Shown piece by piece: positions 15,843 to 23,647 of a stretch of DNA of 29,310 nt (the stretch's first letter is position 1; each line of letters starts with the position of its first letter). The stretch is taken from NCBI GenBank assembly GCA_963845495.1, contig CAWJTH010000144.1, positions 1 to 29,310 on the forward strand, written 5' to 3'. Under the pieces are notes generated by a model, which had not been told where the DNA came from, searched no databases, and worked only from the letters and a program-made list of their open reading frames with translations. Source of the stretch: JAZKFT01 sp963845495. GTDB lineage: Bacteria; Bacteroidota; Bacteroidia; Chitinophagales; Chitinophagaceae. A program made the position numbers and the translations under genes.

Positions 15843-16043
15843 ACAGGTCGTTGGTAATGGGTCGTTAGTAGTTAGAACTCAACAATCAATTTCCAACAGC
15901 AGTCTAAGCAGGTCGTTGGTAGTTGGTTGTTAGTAGTTAGAAGTTCAACAATCAGCTTCCAACGGCTCAGTCTAAGCAGGTCGTTGGTAGTTGGTCTTTA
16001 GTAATTAGAAGCTCAACGACCAGTTTCCAACGGCTCAATCTAA
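15843..16043 (+). repeat. Three tandem copies of a ~68-nt repeat
   Basis: Units at 15843-15907 (65 nt), 15908-15975 (68 nt) and 15976-16043 (68 nt), each running from CAGGTCGTTGGTA to TCTAA with about 85-90% identity by eye. Each unit contains TTAGTARTTAG near its middle and TTCCAACGGCTC near its end. The following CTAATTACTAACTACC (16055-16070) is close to the reverse complement of the internal GTAGTTGGT...TTAGTAATTAG. No spacers of equal length, so this is not a CRISPR array. It fills the spacer between glyA and the DUF4293 gene. Confidence 0.85.
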
Positions 16044-16076
16044 TTACTAAATACTAATTACTAACTACCTTTTCTC

Positions 16077-16508
16077 ATGATTCAACGTATTCAATCTGTT
16101 TGGTTATTATTGGCAGCGGCTTGTGCTGCGGCCATGTTTTTCTTTCCGGTTTATGGTGGCGTGTTGCAAAATGGCGCTGTAAATAACTATTTGGCCAGTA
16201 GCAGCTATTTATTGTTTTTACTGGCTATCGTTTCGGCTGTGTTGCCTTTAATTACCATTTTTTTGTTCCGCAAAAGACAATTGCAAATGAAATTGACTTT
16301 TGTAAACATCTTATTGGGCATTGGCTTAATGGTAATGATTTATTTTAAGGCCAACGATTTTGCTGCGCAAAACGCAACTATCTTTAAATCATCGTCTTAT
16401 AAAGTAGCAGCGGCATTGCCTATCCTAGCCATTATTTTATCTATTATGGCATTTAGAGGCATCAGTGCCGATGAAAAATTAGTGAAAAGTACGGATCGAT
16501 TAAGGTAA
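16077..16508 (+). CDS. DUF4293 family membrane protein
   Basis: A 143-residue inner-membrane protein with four hydrophobic helices (about 8-28, 41-64, 72-90, 107-126). The N-terminus MIQRIQSVWLLLAA and the C-terminus DEKLVKSTDRLR are typical of DUF4293, a Bacteroidota family of unknown function. The start ATG directly follows a TCTC-ended repeat spacer with no obvious Shine-Dalgarno, as is common in this phylum. Single gene, convergent with the lipoprotein gene and closed by a shared hairpin. Its position after glyA may simply be chance. Confidence 0.82.
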   Translation: MIQRIQSVWLLLAAACAAAMFFFPVYGGVLQNGAVNNYLASSSYLLFLLAIVSAVLPLITIFLFRKRQLQMKLTFVNILLGIGLMVMIYFKANDFAAQNATIFKSSSYKVAAALPILAIILSIMAFRGISADEKLVKSTDRLR

Positions 16509-16521
16509 ACTACATTTGGTT

Positions 16522-16560
16522 AAATAATAATGCCGCTTTTTTGGAGCGGCATTATTATTT
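16522..16560. terminator. Bidirectional terminator hairpin
   Basis: Perfect 16-bp stem (16522-16537 and 16545-16560) with a GC core (TGCCGCT/AGCGGCA), 7-nt loop, and A/T-rich flanks that provide U-runs in either direction. It lies between the convergent DUF4293 and lipoprotein genes. Confidence 0.8.
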
Positions 16561-16581
16561 AAATGATTTATAAAAAACGTC

Positions 16582-16926
16582 TTAATATTTTCCAAAAAAG
16601 TTGGAGATATCAAAATAAAATTTTCTGTTAGATCCATCTTTTAAAGCCACATTTAGAACATCGTAGCTTTTACCCTTATTCATTTGTAAAGCTTGGCTTT
16701 GCACTTTACTATCTGGATAATTGTCGCGTACCCATTTATATTCTGCTGCAACGCCTGCTTTCTCAGATTTTTCTTGGATGACAATTGCTTTTTCGAACGA
16801 AGATCCGTCGTTAGCATTGTCATTAACACTTACACTTGTGGCGGTATTTGTTTGGCTATTCTTTCTACTGGGGCCGCAAGCTGCAATTGAAGATAGAGCG
16901 ATACAAACAATAAAAAATTTGCGCAT
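16582..16926 (-). CDS. Small lipoprotein, uncharacterised
   Basis: A 114-residue protein from the ATG at 16926: MRKFFIVCIALSSIAAC gives a signal peptide with lipobox (SIAAC, lipid Cys17), then a Ser/Asn/Thr-rich linker and a small domain ending in a strand-rich segment (SYDVLNVALKDGSNRKFYF). The open frame extends to 16989, but the extra 21 residues would bury the signal peptide, so I use 16926. No catalytic motif is visible and I do not recognise a family. The start of this gene lies 59 nt downstream of the stop of the solute-binding-like gene on the same strand, so they may be cotranscribed. Confidence 0.72.
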   Translation of the reverse strand: MRKFFIVCIALSSIAACGPSRKNSQTNTATSVSVNDNANDGSSFEKAIVIQEKSEKAGVAAEYKWVRDNYPDSKVQSQALQMNKGKSYDVLNVALKDGSNRKFYFDISNFFGKY

Positions 16927-16985
16927 TGGTTTGAATTTTAAAAGTGTATCAATAAAAGTTAATGATTTTGTATTGAAGGCTATCA

Positions 16986-18164
16986 TCAATTCACGCCTTT
17001 TGCTATTCCGTCCATCTTTCTTACAAAATAAATCTTTTTGTTCTCGTAATAATCGGGGCTGTCTTGATTTCTTAAAGAAACAGCTTGCAAGTCAAAATCG
17101 GAAAATATTTTATTTCGCCGATCTGAAAGATCTAAAATATGTGCTTGGTTGGCCAATAAGTTTTTAATAAAATGGTATGTTACTTCAAAGCCGCGAAAAA
17201 CTAAATCGCTTGGGCGGCTATGGCTGCTTGCCTTAAACTGCTTGGTGATAGAACTATACACTGCCGAGTTACCCGAATTGGTAAGAAAAGGAGTTGAATA
17301 GATTAATTCGACACCTTTATAATCTGATTTTTCGGTACGGATATCATCCCATGTTGGCATCCCAATTACGGTGCTGCGGTAAGGTTTACGAATCGTGGAC
17401 AGTTGCTTCATCAAATTAGATCCATAATCGGCGTCTAAGGTTCCGCAAACAATTACATTGTTTTTTGTACTGTCTAGCAAGGGTAATAAATCGCCAACCG
17501 AAATATTATTGGACATATCCATCTGCTTCCAATTCAGCCTGTTAGGTGAATTTCTGTTGGCCTCTTCCAACATCATTTTTATTTTATCTTCCTGTACACC
17601 ATTTTTATGTATCAGAACAAGATTGTCTTTTGGATAATATTTTTGTAGGTAATCGTAAATAGCTTGGCAATGCGTTTTTAAGGTTGAATTAAGAATAACA
17701 AGGCTCGGATTATTTGTGACGCCACCATCATTTGGCAATGTCGCCGAAATAAATGGAACATTCTTGCTATGGGCTGCATCGGCCAATGTTCTTAATTCAG
17801 TCACATTTTGTGTCATGCCAATTAGTAATGACAAGTCCTTCATATCGCCATTTATATGGCTTGAAACACTGCGATATTTATCTTTTGAATCAACAATAAA
17901 TACTTCTGCCGAAAGGCCTTCTGCTTCTAAAGAATCGAGTGCTAATTGAACACCGCTGTAAAATTCTAGTCCTTGTAAAGCAAATTTTGGCACGTTTACG
18001 CCAAATTTATAAGCGCCACCAGCATCAAAAGCTGAATCGAGATAAAGGGGGATAAAAATGCCTACTTTGGGTTTGGCGGCCATTGGTGCAGGATTATTTT
18101 GCGCTTTACCAAGCGAGGCAAATAGCAAGCAAAACAAACCCAGTGCGAAGAACTTAGAACTCAT
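16986..18164 (-). CDS. Periplasmic solute-binding-like protein (type 1 PBP fold)
   Basis: A 392-residue protein from ATG 18164. The signal peptide is MSSKFFALGLFCLLFASLGKAQ. The mature part starts KVGIFIPLYLDSAF and has the alternating alpha/beta layout of leucine/amide-binding type 1 periplasmic proteins: GLEFYSGVQLALDSLEAEG, VFIVDSKD, LLIGMTQNVTELRTLADAAHSKNVPFISATLP and later VIVCGTLDADYGSNLMKQL. The open frame reaches 18248, but those 28 extra residues are encoded by a dispersed repeat and precede the signal peptide, so they are excluded. A TATCATTG sequence on the minus strand just upstream (around 18185-18192) is one mismatch from TAnnTTTG. Related proteins in Bacteroidota can carry a LysM domain; none is seen here. 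No ABC permease or ATPase lies nearby, so transport is doubtful and a sensor or envelope role is possible. Confidence 0.78.
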   Translation of the reverse strand: MSSKFFALGLFCLLFASLGKAQNNPAPMAAKPKVGIFIPLYLDSAFDAGGAYKFGVNVPKFALQGLEFYSGVQLALDSLEAEGLSAEVFIVDSKDKYRSVSSHINGDMKDLSLLIGMTQNVTELRTLADAAHSKNVPFISATLPNDGGVTNNPSLVILNSTLKTHCQAIYDYLQKYYPKDNLVLIHKNGVQEDKIKMMLEEANRNSPNRLNWKQMDMSNNISVGDLLPLLDSTKNNVIVCGTLDADYGSNLMKQLSTIRKPYRSTVIGMPTWDDIRTEKSDYKGVELIYSTPFLTNSGNSAVYSSITKQFKASSHSRPSDLVFRGFEVTYHFIKNLLANQAHILDLSDRRNKIFSDFDLQAVSLRNQDSPDYYENKKIYFVRKMDGIAKGVN

Positions 18165-18214
18165 GTATTCGAAAGATTTGGGTGCAATGATACAAAAAAC
18201 GAGCCAACAAACCA

Positions 18215-18371
18215 GTGAACAATGAACAACGAATAGTGAATAATGCATGAAAAGCAGCGAGAGCTATCAACTAAGACATGACTAATCGAAATACAAAATT
18301 TCAATAATATTGTATTAAATTAGGCCCTATACACGCAACCAATTGTTCATTATTCATTATTCATTGTTCAC
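18215..18371. repeat. Imperfect inverted repeat of GTGAACAATGAA type
   Basis: 18215-18245 and 18342-18371 are imperfect reverse complements; the outer ~11 nt (GTGAACAATGA/TCATTGTTCAC) match perfectly. Both arms are themselves built from a short unit (TTCATTATTCATT). They bracket most of the 212-nt spacer between guaA and the solute-binding-like gene; no gene lies there. Confidence 0.6.
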
Positions 18372-18376
18372 TATTT

Positions 18377-19927
18377 TTATTCCCATTCTATAGTTGCTGG
18401 CGGTTTGCTGCTAATATCATACACTACGCGGTTGATGCCGCGGACATTATTTATGATTTCGTTGCTGATATGCGCCAAAAATTCGTATGGCAAATGTGCC
18501 CAATCAGCCGTCATACCGTCAACGCTGGTAACGGCACGTAGCGCAACTGTAAATTCGTAGGTTCTTTCGTCGCCCATAACACCAACGCTTTTTACAGGCA
18601 GCAAAATAGTGCCGGCCTGCCAAACTTTCTCGTATAAACCCCAACTTTTTAAACCATCAGTATAAATGGCATCGGCCGCTTGCAACAAAGCCACTTTTTC
18701 TGGGGTGATATCGCCCAAAATCCTGATGGCCAAACCAGGGCCGGGAAACGGATGACGGAATAATAAATCGTGCGGAATGCCAAGCTCCAACCCCACTTTC
18801 CGTACTTCATCTTTAAACAACGATCGGAGCGGTTCCACCAGTTCCAACTTCATGGTTTCGGGCAAGCCGCCCACATTATGATGACTTTTAATGGTTTGGC
18901 TTGGACCATGAACCGAAACACTTTCTATCACATCAGGATAAATTGTGCCTTGCCCCAGCATTTCAATACCTTCTAATTTATGGGCTTCTTGGTCAAAAAT
19001 TTCGATAAAAGTGCCTCCGATTGCTTTGCGTTTTTCTTCGGGGTCGGTTTTACCAGCTAATTTATCGTAGAATTGTTGTTTAGCATCTACTCCTTTTACA
19101 TTCAAATCCAGCACTTTATACGTTTCAACCACTTGTTCAAACTCATCTTTGCGCAGCACGCCATTGTCTACAAAAATGCCAAAGAGGTTTTTACCGATTG
19201 CCTTGCTTATTAATGTGGCCGCAACGGTGCTGTCAACGCCACCGCTCAGCGCCATAATTACTTTTTTATTGCCGATTTTTTCTTTTAGTCCGGCAACGGT
19301 TTCGCTAATGAAATGTGCTGGTGTCCAATCGGCCGTACAACCACATATATCCATCAAAAAGTTTTTGATGATGGTTTTACCTTCGGTAGAATGATATACT
19401 TCTGGGTGAAATTGCAAGCCGTAGAGCGGGAAAAATTCAGACGAACTGAAAGTGGCAGTAGTTTGCTTAAAGGCTGCAACCGGGATACTTTCAGTGGTAG
19501 CCAATAGTTCAAACCCATCAGGCAATTGTAAAATGGTATCGCCGTGACTCATCCAAACTTGGCTTTTTGGAGAAATTCCTTTTAACAAAATATCATCTTG
19601 CTGTACGGTTAAATGCGCCCGACCATATTCCCTCTTTTCACTTTTTTCAACCCTTCCGCCAAATAATTTTGCGGTAAGTTGTGCACCGTAGCAAACACCC
19701 AAAATGGGTAATTTATCATTTAAAGCAGCCACATCAACAATCGGCGCTTTTTCATCGTTCACACTAAATGGCGATCCACTTAAAATGACGCCTTTTACAG
19801 ATGCGTCGATATTTACAGGTTTAAAAAAGGGTTGTATTTCGCAAAAAACGTTGGCTTCACGCACGGCACGTGCAATTAATTGCGTGTATTGGCTACCAAA
19901 ATCGAGGATAATAATTTTTTCCGTCAT
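18377..19927 (-). CDS. guaA: GMP synthase (glutamine-hydrolysing)
   Basis: GuaA converts XMP, ATP and glutamine to GMP in the cytosol. The N-terminal class I glutamine amidotransferase domain has the nucleophile Cys79 in GVCYGAQ and the His/Glu pair in LQFHPEVYHS (His174, Glu176). The ATP-pyrophosphatase domain has the P-loop LSGGVDST (227-234). The C-terminal dimerisation domain has RHPFPGPGLAIRILGD and ends DISSKPPATIEWE, the canonical GuaA end. The 516-residue length is normal. ATG at 19927 gives the expected MTEKIIILDFGSQYTQLIAR start. Minus-strand single gene or first gene of a guaA/solute-binding pair (212-nt gap). No purine riboswitch is visible in the 89-nt spacer upstream. Confidence 0.98.
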   Translation of the reverse strand: MTEKIIILDFGSQYTQLIARAVREANVFCEIQPFFKPVNIDASVKGVILSGSPFSVNDEKAPIVDVAALNDKLPILGVCYGAQLTAKLFGGRVEKSEKREYGRAHLTVQQDDILLKGISPKSQVWMSHGDTILQLPDGFELLATTESIPVAAFKQTTATFSSSEFFPLYGLQFHPEVYHSTEGKTIIKNFLMDICGCTADWTPAHFISETVAGLKEKIGNKKVIMALSGGVDSTVAATLISKAIGKNLFGIFVDNGVLRKDEFEQVVETYKVLDLNVKGVDAKQQFYDKLAGKTDPEEKRKAIGGTFIEIFDQEAHKLEGIEMLGQGTIYPDVIESVSVHGPSQTIKSHHNVGGLPETMKLELVEPLRSLFKDEVRKVGLELGIPHDLLFRHPFPGPGLAIRILGDITPEKVALLQAADAIYTDGLKSWGLYEKVWQAGTILLPVKSVGVMGDERTYEFTVALRAVTSVDGMTADWAHLPYEFLAHISNEIINNVRGINRVVYDISSKPPATIEWE

Positions 19928-20016
19928 GCGTGCAAAAGTAGCAGAACGTGAAACGTGAAACGAAAAAAGTGAAACTTTAAGCTATAAAATTCTTCCGTTC
20001 ACATTCACTTTACTTT

Positions 20017-20646
20017 TTATTTTTTTCGGATAAACATCAACCCATCCCGCACGGTCAATAATACGTTTTCTGTAGTTGCATCATTTTGCACCATTTCATT
20101 AAATGCCGCAATTGCTTTTGGGTTCTTACCTATTATTTCATCCTCCAAAACCTGTCCGTGAAATAAAACATTATCGGCAATAATCAATCCGTCGGTATTT
20201 AACGACGGCAAAACCATTTTGTAATAATCAGAGTAAGATACTTTGTCGGCATCAATAAAAACGATATCCCACTTGTGTTGTAGTGTGGGGATTATTTCCA
20301 ACGCGTTGCCCACGTGCAATTTTATTTGCTTCGCAAAAGGCGATCGGTTGAAAAAAGCTTGTGCGGTGTTTGCGTCTTCTTGGCGCAATTCCAAGGTATG
20401 CAATTCGCCGTCAGCTTGCAATCCATCGGCCAAACAAATTCCGCTAAACCCTGTGAACGTTCCAATTTCCAAGATTTTTTTGGGTTTCATCATGCCGCTG
20501 ATAAATCTTAAAAATTGGCCTTGTACATGACCGCTTACCATTGTGGCGTGCGGATGGTTTTGCAAAGTGAAATCAAGTATTTCTTGCAGCAAGTCGTTGA
20601 GCAGAGTTGTATTTTTTTCTGCGTAATCTTCGGTTGTTATTGGCAT
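20017..20646 (-). CDS. Class I SAM-dependent O-methyltransferase (caffeoyl-CoA type)
   Basis: A 209-residue protein from the ATG at 20646 (MPITTEDYAEKN); an upstream in-frame ATG at 20676 would add 10 residues but overlaps the terminator of the previous gene. The SAM-binding motif is ILEIGTFTGFSGICLADGL, followed by the acidic strand LHTLELRQEDANTAQ. WDIVFIDADKVSYSDYY and LIIADNVLFHGQV carry the metal-binding Asp and Asn of the catechol/caffeoyl-CoA OMT class. In bacteria such enzymes methylate catechol-like hydroxyls; the natural substrate cannot be told from sequence. It has its own transcription unit between guaA and the small coiled-coil gene, on the same strand. Confidence 0.88.
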   Translation of the reverse strand: MPITTEDYAEKNTTLLNDLLQEILDFTLQNHPHATMVSGHVQGQFLRFISGMMKPKKILEIGTFTGFSGICLADGLQADGELHTLELRQEDANTAQAFFNRSPFAKQIKLHVGNALEIIPTLQHKWDIVFIDADKVSYSDYYKMVLPSLNTDGLIIADNVLFHGQVLEDEIIGKNPKAIAAFNEMVQNDATTENVLLTVRDGLMFIRKK

Positions 20647-20668
20647 AAAATATATTTTCAATAAAAAA

Positions 20669-20684
20669 TCCCGCAAAAGCGGGA
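20669..20684 (-). terminator. Rho-independent terminator of the small coiled-coil gene
   Basis: Six-bp GC-rich stem TCCCGC/GCGGGA (20669-20674, 20679-20684) with an AAAA loop. On the minus strand it is followed by TTTTTTAT (complement of 20661-20668). It ends the transcript of the gene at 20706-20963 just ahead of the methyltransferase start. Confidence 0.8.
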
Positions 20685-20705
20685 ATGTATTTTTGATGAC
20701 CTTTA

Positions 20706-20963
20706 TTATTTTTTTAAGAAAAAGAATAAAATTGCTATCCCTATGCTACCAATCCAAAAGGTGAACATCCATTTAATCAAATCATTTTTTGCTTCTGAAA
20801 TCTCCCGCTTCACAAAATCTTTGGTAGCCACATCCTTGTCTTTGCTACCCATTTCCTCCAGCATTGTTTCTTCGATCGCCTGAGTAATGGCGCGGCTTTT
20901 TTCTTCGCTTAAGTTTAACTCCTTACGCAAAGTGTCGTAAAGCTTTAGGTTTATTGTGTTCAT
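20706..20963 (-). CDS. Small tail-anchored coiled-coil protein (DUF1640/CCDC90-like)
   Basis: An 85-residue protein: a charged helical region (about 8-62, LSEEKSRAITQAIEETMLEEMGSKDKDVATK then FVKREISEAKNDL) followed by one C-terminal transmembrane helix (about 64-82, WMFTFWIGSIGIAILFFFL) and KK. This layout resembles bacterial DUF1640-like small proteins, in which heptad helices precede an FWIGQ-type membrane anchor. Function is unknown. ATG at 20963 is the first in-frame start; a terminator follows the gene. It is divergent from the kinase-fold-like gene at 21109. Confidence 0.65.
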   Translation of the reverse strand: MNTINLKLYDTLRKELNLSEEKSRAITQAIEETMLEEMGSKDKDVATKDFVKREISEAKNDLIKWMFTFWIGSIGIAILFFFLKK

Positions 20964-21108
20964 TTATATTCTTTTACATTATGTGTTAAAACAAAGATAG
21001 TACCAATTGCGATATTAAATTTACAGTAAAAATAAATCGATCTCCTATTTTCACAAGCAGCAACCGCCGCAATAATAAAGCATGCAGAACTAATCCATAA
21101 AATAAATT

Positions 21109-22218
21109 ATGATGGAAAACACATTTTCGCAACAACCAGCCCCCGATAATTTGCCGCATCGTCCAAGCAAGAAAAAACCGATGTTTCCGGTAAATGAAAA
21201 ATTGCGGGCTTATTTAAAACAACATGGCAGGGAAACGAAATTGCCGGTAGCCTACCGAGATTTATTGCACTTTACATATTCCGTTCCGCTAAAAGATAAA
21301 TTTGACAACCCAACTTTATGGGAAACAGTTAGTTACGATAAAAAAGAATGGGATTTTTTGCGGGAAGGCTTGGTGCATATTTATGCCATTTTGCGGACTG
21401 AAGGCGATTTAAGTTTCTCAAAACATTTAGACGTTGCCAGGATTGATTTTTGCCAATTTGCCAACAGCAATCCCTTTCGCATCCGAATCGTAAATAAATT
21501 TAACGACAATTACGATCATTATTATATTAAAGTAGCTGACGCCTCCCGCATTTACGGACTAGAATTGGAACACATGCTTTCACCCAACCGCATGACTTAT
21601 TTTACCGACAAAAACACGTTGGTAGAGGAGCATATTGCAGGCATTCCCGGCGACGCATTTATTGAGCGTTACCTAAACGACCCAGTTACCAATAAAATAA
21701 GGTTAGCGAAGGAATTTGTAAAATTCAACGAACGGTGTTTTGCCCGTTTATTGGGCGATATGCAGAGTTATAATTTTGTGATTGATATTACGCCCGATAT
21801 TGAAGATTATCAATACCGCATTCGCACCATCGATTTTGATCAACAAAGCTACGAAGGCCGTAAGAATTTATACCTGCCGCAATTTTTCAAGAACAATAAT
21901 GCCTTGGTTGAATTGACATTAAAACATTTAAATGCCGATTCGATTGAACAATACCGCACCGAAGAGAGAACCTTGATGGCATTACGTTTGGCGGCGGCCA
22001 GATATCGCATTAAGGAATTGTTGGATATTATGGGCGAAGACAAAATATCAACACCCGAAAAAACCGTGCAGCTTGCGTTTGAATTGGCCAAGCATTACAA
22101 CAATCCAGTATTTTTAAAATGTACCACCATGGGCCAATTGGTAAAACGAAACATGAAGCAAATGTTCCAAAAACAACTGAAATTGGTGCCGAAAATGCGA
22201 GATGAGGATGAAAGTTGA
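21109..22218 (+). CDS. Uncharacterised protein with protein-kinase-fold-like motifs
   Basis: A 369-residue soluble protein that I cannot assign to a named family. Its motif order suggests a divergent kinase or aminoglycoside-phosphotransferase-like fold. FRIRIVNKF and HYYIKVADASRIYGLELEHML (about 123-157) look like beta2-beta3 with a candidate ATP Lys141 and a helix-C Glu (152 or 154). LVEEHIAGIPGDAFIERYL (171-189) resembles the hinge and helix D. FARLLGDMQSYNFVID (211-226) would be the catalytic loop (Asp217, Asn222). YRIRTIDFDQQS (236-247) would be the metal-binding DFD (Asp242/Asp244). N-terminal 1-25 is polar and Pro-rich; the C-terminus is helical and basic. Two adjacent ATGs exist (21109 and 21112). 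It ends 6 nt from the convergent toxin gene. The kinase idea is inference from spacing of motifs; the protein being real is certain from length and codon pattern. Confidence 0.75.
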   Translation: MMENTFSQQPAPDNLPHRPSKKKPMFPVNEKLRAYLKQHGRETKLPVAYRDLLHFTYSVPLKDKFDNPTLWETVSYDKKEWDFLREGLVHIYAILRTEGDLSFSKHLDVARIDFCQFANSNPFRIRIVNKFNDNYDHYYIKVADASRIYGLELEHMLSPNRMTYFTDKNTLVEEHIAGIPGDAFIERYLNDPVTNKIRLAKEFVKFNERCFARLLGDMQSYNFVIDITPDIEDYQYRIRTIDFDQQSYEGRKNLYLPQFFKNNNALVELTLKHLNADSIEQYRTEERTLMALRLAAARYRIKELLDIMGEDKISTPEKTVQLAFELAKHYNNPVFLKCTTMGQLVKRNMKQMFQKQLKLVPKMRDEDES

Positions 22219-22224
22219 TTAAAA

Positions 22225-22482
22225 TTATATATTACTACGAAATTGGTTAAATAGAAAACAAACAACTTTCAATTTTCCATTATTAAATTGCAATGATATA
22301 CGGCTTTTATCTATTAGCAGTTTGAACATTTTATTACTTACACTTGAAGCCTTTATTCCCTTTATATCAAGTGGATGGTCGGCAATTTTTAAAAGTTGAT
22401 ATGCCTTTCTAAACTTTTCTTGAAAAGCTAATGGACATTTTTGAAAATGCTCCATAAACAACGGCTCTAATTCTATGACCAT
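22225..22482 (-). CDS. RelE/HigB-type toxin of a type II toxin-antitoxin pair
   Basis: An 85-residue protein with the RelE/ParE-superfamily layout: an N-terminal helical pair (FMEHFQKCPLAFQEKFRKAYQLL), then KGIKASSVSNKMFKLLIDKSRISLQF and LKVVCFLF as the antiparallel sheet, where family toxins have a K/R-rich strand (here FKLLIDKSRIS). Such toxins usually cut mRNA on the ribosome; the basic residues Lys51, Lys54, Lys59 and Arg61 are candidates for RNA contacts. Its start overlaps the end of the antitoxin gene by 10 nt, giving translational coupling with antitoxin first. Specific activity is not proven. Confidence 0.78.
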   Translation of the reverse strand: MVIELEPLFMEHFQKCPLAFQEKFRKAYQLLKIADHPLDIKGIKASSVSNKMFKLLIDKSRISLQFNNGKLKVVCFLFNQFRSNI

Positions 22483-22766
22483 TTCATTGCCTTTTCAAAT
22501 TCGTCCGAAGAAATAGACTGGTCTGTAAGTCTTGCTTGATGTAATTGTTCATCCAAAAAGTCTTCTACGTCATTATTTGCAACAACATTCATCAATTTTT
22601 CGACTTCATCAACAGTCCAGTTTCCCCGCTGTTTTTTTAACGAAAAATTCTGCGGTTTCATGCCTAATTTTTTGGCAATGAAATCGTGGCGGTAACCAGA
22701 TACTTCAATTATATCTGACAACCATCCCAAAAGATTTTTATAGTCTGAAACAATATTGATTTGCAT
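22473..22766 (-). CDS. HTH antitoxin partner of the RelE/HigB-type toxin
   Basis: A 97-residue protein with a helix-turn-helix of Xre/Cro type at about residues 25-62: FIAKKLGMKPQNFSLKKQRG carries helices 2 and 3, and WTVDEVEKLMNVV the fourth. The acidic C-terminal part (DVEDFLDEQLHQARLTDQ...DEFEKAMKWS) is the likely toxin-binding arm. It probably represses its own promoter, alone or with the toxin. It overlaps the toxin gene by 10 nt. The short A/T-rich spacer upstream (22767-22829) should contain the operator, but I see no clear palindrome or -7 element. Confidence 0.78.
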   Translation of the reverse strand: MQINIVSDYKNLLGWLSDIIEVSGYRHDFIAKKLGMKPQNFSLKKQRGNWTVDEVEKLMNVVANNDVEDFLDEQLHQARLTDQSISSDEFEKAMKWS

Positions 22767-22829
22767 GATTAAAATTAGTTGAAAATTTTATTTTACTTAT
22801 GCAATATAATGAATATACTTTAACGAAGA

Positions 22830-23528
22830 TTAAAAATTCGGCTCCAACTTATGCTTCGTATAAAAATCCGTCATGTAATCCACCACTTCTTTTGCGGTGT
22901 CTACCAACACAAAAAGCCCCAAATCATCGGGTGCCACGTAATAACCGGTTTCAGCCATAGACGTACGCATCCAATCAATCAATCCTTGCCAAAATTTTTT
23001 GCCTACTAGTACCATCGGTATCTTGGCAATTTTGCCGGTTTGTACTTGTTCCAACACTTCGTAAAACTCATCCATGGTTCCAAAGCCGCCTGGCATCATT
23101 ACATAACCTTGGCTGTATTTTACAAACATGGTTTTGCGGATAAAAAACCAATCGAAGTTGAGACTTTTATCATGGTCTACATATTTGTTTACTTGCTGTT
23201 CAAAAGGTAAGGTAATGTTTAAACCAACAGATTTTGCTTTTGCTTCGGATGCGCCTTTGTTAGCGGCTTCCATAATACCCGGCCCACCACCGCTGATAAT
23301 GCCAAAACCTTCTTCGGCCAATCCATAAGCAATTTCGTTAGCCAATTTATAATAATCATCACCGGGTTTTATTCGGGCGCTACCAAAAATGGAAATACAC
23401 GGGCCAATTTTCGCCAGCTTTTCAAACCCATCCACAAATTCGGCCATTATCTTAAAAATTTGCCAACTGCTGTGGGCTTGGCTTTCGCTCCATTTTCTTT
23501 GTTTAGAAAACTTTATTGATTCATTCAT
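22830..23528 (-). CDS. LOG-family protein (nucleoside 5'-monophosphate phosphoribohydrolase type)
   Basis: A 232-residue Rossmann-fold protein of the LOG (TIGR00730) family. LOG enzymes cleave the ribose-base bond of nucleotides; in plants they activate cytokinins. Bacterial ones act on AMP or similar, often as a housekeeping function of unclear purpose. Motifs are ISIFGSARI (45-53), ISGGGPGIMEAANKGA (78-93) and the active-site loop MMPGGFGTMDEFYE (144-157) with the catalytic Glu154; Arg131 is in FIRKTMFVKYS. The length fits the family and the start ATG at 23528 is preceded by an A/T-rich spacer. Single gene, divergent from the desaturase. Confidence 0.92.
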   Translation of the reverse strand: MNESIKFSKQRKWSESQAHSSWQIFKIMAEFVDGFEKLAKIGPCISIFGSARIKPGDDYYKLANEIAYGLAEEGFGIISGGGPGIMEAANKGASEAKAKSVGLNITLPFEQQVNKYVDHDKSLNFDWFFIRKTMFVKYSQGYVMMPGGFGTMDEFYEVLEQVQTGKIAKIPMVLVGKKFWQGLIDWMRTSMAETGYYVAPDDLGLFVLVDTAKEVVDYMTDFYTKHKLEPNF

Positions 23529-23647
23529 CGTATGTATCTTTTTTAAACCCTTTCAACTATTTAACCCGAAAATAATATACATTAACATCCCAACGCATAA
23601 ATTATAGTTACATTCACAGATTGTCTCTATTTAACATTTAATATTCT

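Noticed and set aside
15843..16043. CRISPR array
   Set aside because: Units are adjacent 65-68-nt repeats with no unique spacers and no cas genes nearby.
18165..18248. N-terminal extension of the solute-binding-like protein
   Set aside because: Encoded partly by the dispersed GTGAACAATGAA-type repeat and precedes the signal peptide.
19928..20016. Purine riboswitch upstream of guaA
   Set aside because: Only 89 nt of A/T-rich sequence with no recognisable three-way-junction motifs.
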